Source: Bacteroidia bacterium
GTDB taxonomy: Bacteria > Bacteroidota > Bacteroidia > B-17B0 > Aurantibacillaceae
Direction: 5' to 3'
Length of the DNA: 32,391 bases
NCBI GenBank assembly: GCA_021740825.1
Contig: JAIOZA010000033.1
Coordinates: 1 to 32,391, forward strand
Shown here: piece by piece, positions 8,507 through 17,949 of the stretch
Layout of the letters: every line of letters begins with the position of its first letter
How positions within the stretch are numbered: position 1 is the stretch's first letter
Position numbers and translations under genes: made by a program
Notes under the pieces: model-generated
Told to the model about the DNA's origin: nothing
What the model saw: only the letters and a program-made list of their open reading frames with translations
Database searches by the model: none

Positions 8507-9605
8507 GTTTTTCTATGCTGCCATTATTAACGATGTAAATTAAATGTTCGGAATTATTTTGTTCAAATAGTTTGCTTATTCTTTCTGGGTTCGTGTCTGT
8601 AATAAATACTTGTCCAAATTCATCACCACTTACTAATTCAATTAACTTTTTAAAACGAGTTTCATCCAACTTATCATAAATATCATCTAATAATAACAAA
8701 GGTTTAGTTGTTTTTTTTTCTTTGATAAACTCAAATTGTGCTAGTTTTAATGCGAGTAAATAAGATTTTTGTTGACCTTGCGATGCGAATTTCTTTAAAC
8801 TATTCCCCATCAATTTAAAATTTAAATCATCGCGATGCGGTCCTGCTGTTGTATAATGTACAGCTCTGTCTCTTGATAAACTTGCTAATAAAACTGTTTT
8901 ATAGGATAAATCTTTTATAGAGGATTCGTATTCTAAACTCACATTTTCATTAGTTCCACTTATAAATTGATAGTTTTTTGTAAATAAAGGGATAAACTCT
9001 TGTAAAAAACTTGTACGAATTTTAATAATTTCTTCACCGTAAATTATTAATTGTTCATCCCAAATTTCCAAACTCATGTTATCAAAGCTTTTGCTTTCAT
9101 AAAATTGTTTTAATAAGGCATTGCGTTGTTGAAGGACATGATTATATGCAATTAGTTTTTCTAAATACACTTTATCGTATTGAGAAATAATACTATCCAT
9201 AAATTTACGTCTCACTTCACTTCCGTCCCAAATCAATTCAATGTCCGAAGGTGAAATCATAACTAAAGGATACAATCCAATGTGTTCAGATAAACGATCG
9301 TATTCTTTTTTATTGTGCTTAAATTGTTTTTTAGCTCCGCGTTTTACGCCGCAAAAAATTTCATGAGTTTCAGCATTTTTATTTATCCATGCTTGAATTG
9401 CAGAAAAAGGTAAGTCGTATTTTATATTTTGGCTATCAACTGCATTAAAAAAGCTTTTACAAAATGATACATAATGTATGGCATCTAATAAATTAGTTTT
9501 ACCCATGCCATTATTACCAACAAAGCAATTAAATTTTTGACAAAATTCTAATTGAGCTTCGTCGTAATTTTTAAAGTTAATAAGGGATAAACGTTCTAAA
9601 ATCAT
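8499..9605 (-). CDS. recF: DNA replication/repair protein RecF
   Basis: RecF is an SMC-like ABC ATPase that loads RecA at gaps with RecO and RecR. At 368 aa the length is normal. Visible motifs: N-terminal LERLSLINFKNY, Walker A GNNGMGKTNL (residues 30-39), the HYVSFCKSF block typical of RecF, MISPSDIELI (116-125), GPHRDDL (255-261), the signature ASQGQQKS (274-281) and Walker B LLLLDDIYDKLD (303-314). It starts with ATG at 9605 and overlaps the DUF721 gene by 8 bp. It is not next to dnaA-dnaN, as is usual in Bacteroidota. The 54 bp upstream hold no convincing promoter box, so transcription could in part come through from the TPR-OmpA gene. Confidence 0.97.
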   Translation of the reverse strand: MILERLSLINFKNYDEAQLEFCQKFNCFVGNNGMGKTNLLDAIHYVSFCKSFFNAVDSQNIKYDLPFSAIQAWINKNAETHEIFCGVKRGAKKQFKHNKKEYDRLSEHIGLYPLVMISPSDIELIWDGSEVRRKFMDSIISQYDKVYLEKLIAYNHVLQQRNALLKQFYESKSFDNMSLEIWDEQLIIYGEEIIKIRTSFLQEFIPLFTKNYQFISGTNENVSLEYESSIKDLSYKTVLLASLSRDRAVHYTTAGPHRDDLNFKLMGNSLKKFASQGQQKSYLLALKLAQFEFIKEKKTTKPLLLLDDIYDKLDETRFKKLIELVSGDEFGQVFITDTNPERISKLFEQNNSEHLIYIVNNGSIEKHG

Positions 9606-9659
9606 GATTTATAAAGATACGAACGAAAATCAAATAGTTTCAAATATTTTAAAATCAAT

Positions 9660-12149
9660 CTATTTATAAATTAACTTAAAAATTGTTCTGCGATTTTGTT
9701 TATGCTCTTCATCAGAACATTCTACGTTATTTGAACATCTATTAATTAATTTAGTTTCTCCCATCCCAATCGGAAATAATCGCTTTTCGTCAATAGTTTT
9801 TGATTTAATATATTCTACAACTTTACTAGCCCTTTTTTGAGATAATTCCATATTATATTCATCACTGGCCTGCGCATCTGTATGCGACTCAACTTCTAAA
9901 ACAAGTTTAGGGTTATTTATTAAGGCTGAAACCGCTTTATCTAAAATAACTTCTGAAACTTTTGGGATTTCAAAGGAACCAGATTCATAATAGATGTTTT
10001 CAATGATCGTAAGTTCTTTCTTGTCAATGCTTAAGGTATTAATTTTTAACCAAGGATCGGGTTCCGTTATCGAACTTAACTGAGATTTTTCAATTGAGAG
10101 AAATTTATATTCAAAAAAACCAAGTTCATTTTTAGCAATAATTTTGATAATTTTTCCATTTACATCAGTAATTAGAATTTTGGTTGCAGTAATATTTTTT
10201 GCATCTTCTTCATTAATTTTAATTGAATAATTTTCACTTGGATCTAAATTGCTAAAAATAAAGTAACCATTCTCGTTTGTTTTTTTAATGATGATTTCTC
10301 CGTTATCTTTAATTATTTGAAAGTTAACATTTGCAAGTGGAAATTGTGAAGTCCCCATTGCTATTAACTTTCCACTTATATTTATTGTTAGAGCTACATC
10401 ATCAATTGACATCAAACTTAAAGATGAAAGTTCAGTCTTTAACAGTTCAAAATTGAATTTATTTTTAGATTTTTCAGACAAAGCGGACTTCATAATAAAT
10501 TTACCATTTTTGTCAACTATTTTAAAACCTGTATTTTGAAGTGAAATTGTGTCATCTTCTAGTTCAATTAAATAATCCTTGTCGATTGGAACATTTTCAA
10601 ATTTAAAATAACCTTTAGGTGAAGTTTTTCCAGAATAAAACATTTCACCTTTTGTATTTGTGATAAATATATTTTTGTTTTCTATTGGTTTTGATTCACT
10701 ATCATTAGATTGAATGAAGCCTTCTAAATTTACAAAGGTTCTAGTGTCGCTAACTATTTTGCCAACTTTTATTGTTTTTGTAGCAACATTATCGTAAATA
10801 TCAGTAACTGATATTTCAATTTTTTTTAAATTTTCTGTTGATATTTTATATTTTAGAAAAGGATTCAAATTTTCTTCATTAAAACTTATTTCGTTTCCAT
10901 TAACTAATATCTTTTTTATATTACTTTTATCTGTTATTTGTGCTTCCACTAATGCGTTCAGTTGGTTTACATATACATTAACGAAGTTATTTTGATCTAC
11001 AATTGGATATTCTAACTTAATGAACGGGGAATCATTTTCTTTATTAGCGATATAATTCTTTTCTTTTGTAGCTTTTAATAGATTTAACGCTTCTTGATTT
11101 GTTGGGTTATAAATTAAATATTTTTGTAGGTCAATAATTGCTTCTTTTAAATTTCCTAATTCTATTAAACATTGTGCTTTATAATAATACGCTAAATAAT
11201 TTGTTTCATCTAGTAAAATTGTTTTTGTAAAATCACCAATTGCATTTTGAAACTGACTTATTTGCTTATAAACAATTCCCCTTTGATAGAATAAGGTACT
11301 ATTTTTACTGTTCAAGGCAATAGATCTATTTAAATCACCAATAGCTGCATTGAAGTCAGCTTTTGCGAAAAATGCAAAACTCTTTAAGTAATAGATATAA
11401 TAATTGTTTGGTTTAACTGTATCAGGTTGGTCAATTAAGACAGCAATATCATAGTTTTTTATAGACTCATCAAATAACTTTGTTTTGTATAAGGCGGTTG
11501 CAATATTTACATAATAAGGCTTATATTCGGATTTAGCCTTAATTCGATTTACCTCTCGACCTTTAATTATAGAAATTGCTCTTTTATAAGATAAAATTGC
11601 AGCATTATAATCTCCTAAACTATCTTTTGCAATTCCTCTATAGTAATGTAATATTTCAGTACCTGTATCTTCAGAATTCGAATCTTTATTAATTGCTCTA
11701 TCTGCCTTAACTACTGCTTGTTCAAATTCTTTCATTATTATATGGCACCACGAAGATTTGCGCAATCCTTCAACATTCCATTTATCATAGTTCACTAATC
11801 GTTCTAAAATTAGATTTGCATTTTTATAATCTTTTAATAAAATGTACAAATCCGCTATTTTTAAGTAAACCTCTTTTTCTTTATAATCTAACTTATTACA
11901 CGATAAATAATCATTTATAGCATTTTTTGTCTGATTTGTTTTTTCATAACAAATTGCTCTATTAAATATTACATCATAATCATCAGGTTTTATTTCAAGT
12001 ACTTTACTGTAACCTGCAATTGCATCCTCTAATTTATTTAACTTAAAATCAAGGTCGGCTTGTTGTTTAATTTTTTTTGGTGTTTGTGCAAAGGAAATAG
12101 TGGCACTAAATAATAAAATTGAATTTATTATTACAAATGATAATTTCAT
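9660..12149 (-). CDS. exported TPR / carboxypeptidase-regulatory-like / OmpA C-terminal protein
   Basis: An 829-aa protein with a signal peptide (cleavage near A21-Q22, SFAQ). TPR repeats fill about residues 25-360 (AIAGYSKVLEIKPDDYDVIF; AIGDFTKTILLDETNYLAYY). A beta-sandwich region follows (about 370-470), then two or three CarboxypepD_reg/Cna_B-like repeats (about 470-700; SGKTSPKGYFKFENVPIDKD and TNENGYFIFSNLDPSENYSI). The OmpA C-terminal peptidoglycan-binding domain closes it (about 715-829; VESHTDAQASDEYN, SQKRASKVVEYI, NRRTIFKLI). It probably sits in the periplasm or at the outer membrane bound to the cell wall. The layout resembles PorE of the T9SS, but PorE also has a WD40 part that is not seen here, so this is a related envelope scaffold, not an assigned PorE. 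It lies between recF and secDF. Confidence 0.9.
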   Translation of the reverse strand: MKLSFVIINSILLFSATISFAQTPKKIKQQADLDFKLNKLEDAIAGYSKVLEIKPDDYDVIFNRAICYEKTNQTKNAINDYLSCNKLDYKEKEVYLKIADLYILLKDYKNANLILERLVNYDKWNVEGLRKSSWCHIIMKEFEQAVVKADRAINKDSNSEDTGTEILHYYRGIAKDSLGDYNAAILSYKRAISIIKGREVNRIKAKSEYKPYYVNIATALYKTKLFDESIKNYDIAVLIDQPDTVKPNNYYIYYLKSFAFFAKADFNAAIGDLNRSIALNSKNSTLFYQRGIVYKQISQFQNAIGDFTKTILLDETNYLAYYYKAQCLIELGNLKEAIIDLQKYLIYNPTNQEALNLLKATKEKNYIANKENDSPFIKLEYPIVDQNNFVNVYVNQLNALVEAQITDKSNIKKILVNGNEISFNEENLNPFLKYKISTENLKKIEISVTDIYDNVATKTIKVGKIVSDTRTFVNLEGFIQSNDSESKPIENKNIFITNTKGEMFYSGKTSPKGYFKFENVPIDKDYLIELEDDTISLQNTGFKIVDKNGKFIMKSALSEKSKNKFNFELLKTELSSLSLMSIDDVALTINISGKLIAMGTSQFPLANVNFQIIKDNGEIIIKKTNENGYFIFSNLDPSENYSIKINEEDAKNITATKILITDVNGKIIKIIAKNELGFFEYKFLSIEKSQLSSITEPDPWLKINTLSIDKKELTIIENIYYESGSFEIPKVSEVILDKAVSALINNPKLVLEVESHTDAQASDEYNMELSQKRASKVVEYIKSKTIDEKRLFPIGMGETKLINRCSNNVECSDEEHKQNRRTIFKLIYK

Positions 12150-12177
12150 CAGTTTTTTCTTTTAAAAATATTTTTTG

Positions 12178-12185
12178 CAAAAATA
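12178..12185 (-). promoter_or_regulatory. -7 promoter box for the TPR-OmpA gene
   Basis: On the minus strand this reads TATTTTTG, matching TAnnTTTG, 28 bp before the ATG at 12149. That would give an untranslated leader of roughly 20 nt. No TTTG is found at -33. It sits just beyond the secDF terminator, as expected for a separately transcribed gene. Confidence 0.5.
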
Positions 12186-12234
12186 TGAATATTAATTTGT
12201 TTTTTATTATTAATTACTTCCGACCAATTGCAAT

Positions 12235-12264
12235 AAAAAACGCCCCAACTTTTCAGAAGGGGCG
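12235..12264 (-). terminator. intrinsic terminator of secDF
   Basis: Read on the minus strand, CGCCCC (12259-12264) and GGGGCG (12241-12246) form a 6-bp all-GC stem around a 12-nt loop, followed at once by six U residues. It begins 23 bp after the secDF stop codon. It is the clearest Rho-independent terminator in the window and separates secDF from the TPR-OmpA gene. Confidence 0.9.
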
Positions 12265-12286
12265 CTTAATAGTGGTTATTTATAAT

Positions 12287-15200
12287 TTAGTTTCTTTTAT
12301 CGAAATCAACAACAATTGGAGTTGATATACATAATGAAGAATATGTACCAATGATACGACCAATTAATAAGGCAAATATAAAGCCTCTAATACTTTCTCC
12401 TCCAAAAATAAATATTACTAATAATACGAAAAACACAGTTAATGATGTTAATATCGTACGACTTAATGTGCTATTTAACGCATAATTAATAAGAGTATTG
12501 CGTTCTTCAGCTGTAGAATCTGCTTTTTCATTTTCAGTTAAACGCTCACGAATCCTATCAAATACAACCACTGTTTCTGTCATGGTGTAACCCATAACAG
12601 TTAAGATGGCTGCGATAAAATCTTGACCAATCTCTAATGAGAAAGGAACAATTCCATCTAAAATGGTATAGAATGATAATACAACTAACACGTCATGGAA
12701 TAATGCCACAACCGCACCTAAACCATATTGCCATTTTTTGAATCGAACTACAATGTAAATAAACATTACTAAACAAGAAAATAAAATAGCTGCATAAGCA
12801 CCATATAAAATATCTGTTGCAATAGTTGGACCTACTTTTTGTTGGCTAACAATCTCGTTTTTAACTTTTAAAGTGCTTAATCCATCCTTTAATGCATTTT
12901 CAACTTCAGTATCAACGGTTGGTGAATTATCAGTTACACGATATGAAGTAGTAATTTTCATTTGGTTATTTCCACCAACTGTTTTTACTTCTAATGATGC
13001 GTCTTTAAAGGCTGTTTTTAATGATTGTTTTACATCTTCTGTATTCATTTCTTTTTCAAAACGAACTTGGTAAGTACGACCACCTTTAAAATCTACACCT
13101 AATTTTAAACCACCATGAGCAAAATACATGACAGCTCCTAAAATGATTATTGTAGTTGAAATAGCATAATAGATTTTACGACGACCTACAAAATTGAAGG
13201 CAACATTTTTGAAAGAATTTCTAGTAGCGCTATTATCAAATGGAATTTCCATTTTACGATCTAACATCCAGTCAAAAATTACACGAGTAATTAAAATAGC
13301 TGAGAATAATGATGCTCCGATACCAATTAATAAAGTAGTTGCAAAACCTTGGACTGGTCCAGAACCGAATACCATTAAGATAATTGCTAAGATTGCTAAA
13401 GTAACGTTAGAGTCAATAATAGAACTCATAGCGTGTTTGAAACCTTCTTTTATAGCATTTGCAGATGATTTGCCAAGAGCTAACTCTTCACGAATACGCT
13501 CAAAAATTAAGATGTTTGCATCCACCGCTAAACCAATGGTGAGCACAATACCTGCAATACCTGGTAACGTTAATACGGCATTCATTGATGCTAGTATTCC
13601 CATAATAAAGAACATATTAGCAACCAATGCAATATTCGCAACCATACCAGCTTTGTTATAATACATGTACATGAATACTAAAATAACTAGTAAAGCAATT
13701 ACAGTACTCATTAAACCTGAATCAATAGCTTCCTGACCTAATGTAGGACCAACAACACTTTCTTCAACAATACGAGCAGGAGCAGGTAATTTACCAGCAC
13801 TTAAAACTGCTGCCAATGTATTTGCTTCTTCCACTGTAAAATTTCCAGTGATTTGCGATTGTCCACCTTTAATTTCTCCGTTTACTGTTGGTGCTGAATA
13901 AACCATGTTATCCATTACTACTGCAATAGAACGTCCTTTTTTATCCCCTTGAGGTGCATTATCTCTTGTTAATTTGGCCCATTTAGTAGCAGCTTCACCA
14001 GTCATGGTCATGCTAATGTATGGGTGACCACCACTTTGAGCATCAAAATCAGGACGAGCATCTGTAATAATATCACCATACATGGCAGCTTTACCACTTC
14101 TGTCTGTAATTTTGATTGCATATAATTCATAATAAGATCCTATAACTTCACCAGCTTCATTTTTAACTTCTTCTGGTTTTGATCCCCACATAAATTTTAA
14201 TTTATTAGGTAAATATGATTTTAACACAGGATTTTTTAATAATGCATTTGCTTTAGCAGTATCTTCTTTGCTATATGCACGAGCTATAACTGGTCCAGGC
14301 AAAAATTGCTCAGGTTGATTAGTTTGCTGATTAAACGACACATTAGCTTTTAATGGACAAGGTACATTTCCTACATAAATTAATGGAAAACGGTAATTAA
14401 AAGAATCTAATGAAGTTGGCACAGCGGATGACGTTTTAACTGCGGCAACTGCACTCGAATCAATCTTTTGCTTTGTAGTATCTGTTTTTGCTACTAATTT
14501 ATTTGCTAATTTAGTAGTGTCAGCAGTTGATGTTGAATCCTTTTTTACATTAAAGTCAGGGTACAATACTTTTGATAATTTATCATTGGCACCGATTAAT
14601 AGGTTACCTAATTCAGCGTTGTCATATGTTTCCCAAAACTCTAAATTAGCAGTTCCTTGTAATAATTCGCGCACGCGTTCTTTGTCTTTTACACCAGGTA
14701 ATTCAACTAAGATACGCCCTGTATTTCCTAATTTTTGAATATTAGGTTGAGCAACTCCAAAACGGTCAATACGAGAACGGAATGTTTTTTCAGAGTTAGA
14801 AATTGATTCTGCAACCTTGGTTGCTAAAAACGCTAGTACTTCTTCGTTAGTAGCATTATAGGCTATTTTACCTTTTAATTCAATTGTTTGAAATAAAGGA
14901 GCTAATTGACCTGCAGGCGCATTTATCTTATATTTTTTTGCAAACAAAGTTAAAAAAGCATCGTTGTTGCCAACACCCATATTATCCTGAGCATCTTTTA
15001 TTGAGCGATTAAAAGCTGCATCCGGATTATTGTTTGATAAATTTTTGATGATTTCAGCAACTGAAATCTCTAAGGTTACGTTCATACCACCACGTAAATC
15101 CAAACCTAAGTTTATTTCACGTTTCTTACACTCTTCATAACTATAACTAGCTACTAATAAGTCGTATACTGGCTGATTCTTCAACGAATCTAAATATCTA

Positions 15201-15427
15201 TCAACTAACTTTTCCTTTAAAGAATCTACATAAAATAGTTCTTTTGTAGCGTCGCCGTTAGCATATTTTTTTGCTGTGGTTTGCACTCCAGCAGAGCTAG
15301 ATATTGTTTCAGCATACTCTTTCGCTTCAGTTTCTACTCCTCGAGTAACCCAAGTAAATGATAAATAAAAAATACAGGCAAGCGCTAAAAGTATAGCGAA
15401 AATTTTGATGGCACCTTTGTTTTGCAT
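12287..15427 (-). CDS. secDF: protein translocase SecDF (fused SecD and SecF)
   Basis: SecDF uses the proton motive force to pull exported proteins out of SecYEG, the inner-membrane step ahead of lipoprotein sorting and T9SS secretion. At 1046 aa it holds both halves. SecD: membrane segment at about 7-25, LGLDLRGGMNVTLE (107-120), a large periplasmic P1 region, then a membrane bundle with GLAVDANILIFERIREEL. SecF: LGVDFKGGRTYQV and the degenerate membrane motif GYTMTETVVVFDRIRERL. The fused form is normal in Bacteroidota. P1 contains a low-complexity Ser/Thr/Lys/Ala insert at about 294-344 (KKDSTSTADTTKLANK). It has a full promoter (TTTG, 20 bp, TATATTTG) and its own terminator, so it is a one-gene transcription unit. 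Confidence 0.97.
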   Translation of the reverse strand: MQNKGAIKIFAILLALACIFYLSFTWVTRGVETEAKEYAETISSSAGVQTTAKKYANGDATKELFYVDSLKEKLVDRYLDSLKNQPVYDLLVASYSYEECKKREINLGLDLRGGMNVTLEISVAEIIKNLSNNNPDAAFNRSIKDAQDNMGVGNNDAFLTLFAKKYKINAPAGQLAPLFQTIELKGKIAYNATNEEVLAFLATKVAESISNSEKTFRSRIDRFGVAQPNIQKLGNTGRILVELPGVKDKERVRELLQGTANLEFWETYDNAELGNLLIGANDKLSKVLYPDFNVKKDSTSTADTTKLANKLVAKTDTTKQKIDSSAVAAVKTSSAVPTSLDSFNYRFPLIYVGNVPCPLKANVSFNQQTNQPEQFLPGPVIARAYSKEDTAKANALLKNPVLKSYLPNKLKFMWGSKPEEVKNEAGEVIGSYYELYAIKITDRSGKAAMYGDIITDARPDFDAQSGGHPYISMTMTGEAATKWAKLTRDNAPQGDKKGRSIAVVMDNMVYSAPTVNGEIKGGQSQITGNFTVEEANTLAAVLSAGKLPAPARIVEESVVGPTLGQEAIDSGLMSTVIALLVILVFMYMYYNKAGMVANIALVANMFFIMGILASMNAVLTLPGIAGIVLTIGLAVDANILIFERIREELALGKSSANAIKEGFKHAMSSIIDSNVTLAILAIILMVFGSGPVQGFATTLLIGIGASLFSAILITRVIFDWMLDRKMEIPFDNSATRNSFKNVAFNFVGRRKIYYAISTTIIILGAVMYFAHGGLKLGVDFKGGRTYQVRFEKEMNTEDVKQSLKTAFKDASLEVKTVGGNNQMKITTSYRVTDNSPTVDTEVENALKDGLSTLKVKNEIVSQQKVGPTIATDILYGAYAAILFSCLVMFIYIVVRFKKWQYGLGAVVALFHDVLVVLSFYTILDGIVPFSLEIGQDFIAAILTVMGYTMTETVVVFDRIRERLTENEKADSTAEERNTLINYALNSTLSRTILTSLTVFFVLLVIFIFGGESIRGFIFALLIGRIIGTYSSLCISTPIVVDFDKRN

Positions 15428-15460
15428 AAAGTTGTGTTTTATTCTAAAAAATTAAGGTTG

Positions 15461-15492
15461 CAAATATATGTTTATAGACTATATAAAGCAAA
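15461..15492 (-). promoter_or_regulatory. complete Bacteroidota-type promoter for secDF
   Basis: On the minus strand TTTG (15489-15492, -33 box) is followed after 20 bp by TATATTTG (15461-15468, -7 box). Spacing and both boxes match the Bacteroidota sigma-ABfr consensus (TTTG, 19-21 bp, TAnnTTTG). The -7 box lies 33 bp before the secDF ATG, giving a leader of roughly 27 nt. Confidence 0.8.
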
Positions 15493-15546
15493 TTAATTTA
15501 ATATTGGTAATTAAGTAGTTAGCATTTTTATTTAAGTTATAATCTG

Positions 15547-15554
15547 TATTTTTG
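15547..15554 (+). promoter_or_regulatory. -7 promoter box directly before the FG-GAP gene
   Basis: TATTTTTG matches TAnnTTTG and ends only 5 bp before the ATG at 15560. The start of transcription would fall at or next to the start codon. No TTTG is found at -33, so the call is moderate. Confidence 0.45.
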
Positions 15555-15559
15555 TCTTG

Positions 15560-17794
15560 ATGAGTTTTTTTAGATTTTTTTTTATTTTTTTAATTCCTGC
15601 GCGGGTTATTTTTTCGCAAAACTCAGTTTACAGAGATACTATTCCAGTTTTTGAATCTAATGCACGTTTATCGATGCCGTGGGCCGGAGGAATTAATTTC
15701 AGTTCTTTTACCCAAATTGATTTGAATTTAGATGGGAAAAAGGATATTGTGGCATTTGATAAGATTTGCAGTTCAGGAGGCCGACTACGAACTTTTTTAA
15801 ATACGGGTTCGATTGGAGAGGCAAAATACGTTCATGACTATAACCATCAAAATCAATTTCCGGAAGTAAAAGAATGGGCTTTGTTTTTTGATTATAATAA
15901 CGATGGTAGATCAGATATTTTTACATATACAACAGGTGGCATTAAGGTTTATAAAAACAATACCGTTGGTCAGAATTTAACTTTTAATCTGGTTAAACCT
16001 TTGTTAATGACTGATTATAACCCTACAGGATCTCCAAGTATTTCCAATGTCTATTGTAATGCTGTTGCTTTGCCAGGTATTGCAGATCTTGACAATGATG
16101 GCGATTTGGATATTTTATCTTATTCTGTTTTTGGAGTAAAAATTGAATTTCACAGAAACATGAGTCAAGAATTATATGGACATTCAGATAGTTTGGTATT
16201 TGATATGGTTGATGATTGCTGGGGTGACATTAAAGAAAGTAATTGCCAAGTTGATTTAAATCAATGTCCTTTTATGAAATTGTATCAGGATATATTAGAA
16301 GATAGCTCAAATAAACCTTTGCATTCGGGCTCTTGCATTATGTGCTTTGATAGGAATGGCGATGGCGATTCTGAATTAATTTTGGGAGATATTTCTTGTA
16401 GCGATGTTTTTTTTGTTGAAAATGAGGGAGATTTAAACAATGCGCATATTGGTGACACTACAAAATTGTATCCAAATTATCCAAATAAAGGAAGTACCAC
16501 AACGATTAAATTAAATTCATTTCCTTGTACATTTAACTTAGATGTAGATAATGATGGATTTAAGGATTTAATTGCCAGTCCTAATGCTATTGGTGGCTCA
16601 GAAAACTATCAAAGTGTATGGCTTTATAAAAATGCATCAATAACACCAACAGTTAATTTTGTTTTTCACAAAAAGAATTTTTTACAAGAAGATATGATAG
16701 AATTGGGAGAAGGAGCCTATCCTGTTTTATTTGATGCAGATTCAGATGGAAAAAAAGATCTAATTGTAGGTAATTTGGGTTATTATACTGTAAATACTAA
16801 TAAATCAAAATTAGCCTTTTATAAAAACATAGGAACTTCTTCATCACCATCTTTTTCATTAATTACAAGAGATTATCAATCCCTTTCTGCATATAATATT
16901 TACTCTATGGCACCAACATTTGGTGATTTAGATAATGATGGCGATAAGGATTTAATTATTGGAGATAATAATGGACAATTACATTATTTTGAAAATACAG
17001 CGCCTATTGGAACAGCCGCTCAGTTTAGCAACCATGTAAGTAATTATAAAACAATTGATGTGGGTAATTTTGCTTACCCTCAATTAGTTGATGTCAATAA
17101 AAATGGGACGTTAGATTTTCTTATAGGTTCTTTAAATGGTAAAATTGCTTACTATTCAAATACAGGTTCAGCAACAAATCCTGCTTTTGTATTGCAAACT
17201 GCCAATTTTGGTGGGGTTGATGTGAGGCAAACTAGTATTGGTTCTTTAACTGGTTTTAGTACGCCTTTTATGTTTAGCGAATCCGGAGTTACTAAATTGT
17301 TGGTTGGAAGTGAAATTGGGAATATGTATTTGTATAATAACATAGATGGTAATTTAACTGGAACTTTTAATAGAGTGGATACAACTTTATTTTTAATTAA
17401 CGAGGGTCCAAGATGTGCTCCTTTTTATGAAGATATTACTAATGATGGAAAACGTGATTTATTTTTAGGGAATTATGGAGGAGGCTTAGCATTTTTTAAT
17501 TCAACTAATGTTAATCAGGTTAGTGTTGACGAATTGTTTAATGAAGAGAATGTAATTGTTTTTCCAAATCCATCATCAGATAAAATTACTATTTCAATTA
17601 AAGATAATACTTTGTCTGAAATGACCATTAAGTGTTATGATTTAATTGGAAATCAAGTTTTTGAAACAACCACTTTTAACAAACTTAATCAAATTGATGT
17701 TTCACATTTTAGCAGCGGCATTTATTTTATTCAAATACAAAGCAAGGAAAGCAAGCAATTAAAATTAGTTACTAAAAAGTTAGTTGTGCAATAG
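15560..17794 (+). CDS. secreted FG-GAP/VCBS repeat protein with T9SS sorting domain
   Basis: A 744-aa protein with a signal peptide (MSFFRFFFIFLIPARVIFSQ). The ATG at 15560 is chosen over the in-frame TTG just before it. At least nine calcium-loop FG-GAP/VCBS motifs occur along residues 45-650, such as DLNLDGKKDIV, DLDNDGDLDIL, DVDNDGFKDLI, DADSDGKKDLIVG, DLDNDGDKDLIIG and DITNDGKRDLFLG, indicating a beta-propeller fold like integrin alpha chains. The last 80 residues (from about 663: VIVFPNPSSDKITIS, then GNQVFETTTFN and SSGIYFIQI) form a type A T9SS C-terminal domain, so the protein should cross the outer membrane and be anchored or released. It diverges from secDF across a 132-bp region. 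The ligand is unknown; adhesion is the usual guess. Confidence 0.92.
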   Translation: MSFFRFFFIFLIPARVIFSQNSVYRDTIPVFESNARLSMPWAGGINFSSFTQIDLNLDGKKDIVAFDKICSSGGRLRTFLNTGSIGEAKYVHDYNHQNQFPEVKEWALFFDYNNDGRSDIFTYTTGGIKVYKNNTVGQNLTFNLVKPLLMTDYNPTGSPSISNVYCNAVALPGIADLDNDGDLDILSYSVFGVKIEFHRNMSQELYGHSDSLVFDMVDDCWGDIKESNCQVDLNQCPFMKLYQDILEDSSNKPLHSGSCIMCFDRNGDGDSELILGDISCSDVFFVENEGDLNNAHIGDTTKLYPNYPNKGSTTTIKLNSFPCTFNLDVDNDGFKDLIASPNAIGGSENYQSVWLYKNASITPTVNFVFHKKNFLQEDMIELGEGAYPVLFDADSDGKKDLIVGNLGYYTVNTNKSKLAFYKNIGTSSSPSFSLITRDYQSLSAYNIYSMAPTFGDLDNDGDKDLIIGDNNGQLHYFENTAPIGTAAQFSNHVSNYKTIDVGNFAYPQLVDVNKNGTLDFLIGSLNGKIAYYSNTGSATNPAFVLQTANFGGVDVRQTSIGSLTGFSTPFMFSESGVTKLLVGSEIGNMYLYNNIDGNLTGTFNRVDTTLFLINEGPRCAPFYEDITNDGKRDLFLGNYGGGLAFFNSTNVNQVSVDELFNEENVIVFPNPSSDKITISIKDNTLSEMTIKCYDLIGNQVFETTTFNKLNQIDVSHFSSGIYFIQIQSKESKQLKLVTKKLVVQ

Positions 17795-17941
17795 AAAAAA
17801 AGCAAGCTAAAATGTAATCTTTTTTATAAATTGCTTTTACTTCATATTATTCTTAGTTCATTTTTAATTGTACAAACTTGAACTCTTAAAGTAGGCGCGA
17901 AATTTATTTTTCAATAAGTTTTTATAGTTTAAAAAAATCGC

Positions 17942-17949
17942 TACATTTG
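17942..17949 (+). promoter_or_regulatory. -7 promoter box for tRNA-Ser
   Basis: TACATTTG matches TAnnTTTG, 26 bp before the first base of the tRNA. Between the two lies a small perfect hairpin, CTCAATT (17954-17960) with AATTGAG (17967-17973), which would be in the 5' leader of the precursor. The rest of the 17795-17975 gap holds nothing else I can support. Confidence 0.5.

Noticed and set aside
12178..12330. small plus-strand gene across the secDF terminator (68 codons)
   Set aside because: It crosses a clear terminator and antisense coding sequence and has no supporting features.
13194..13661. 155-codon open frame on the plus strand inside secDF
   Set aside because: It is the antisense shadow of conserved SecDF membrane segments and shows no family features.
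17798..17838. AAAAGCAA / TTGCTTTT hairpin after the FG-GAP gene as a terminator
   Set aside because: The stem is AT-rich with a 25-nt loop and has no U-tract, so it is not convincing.
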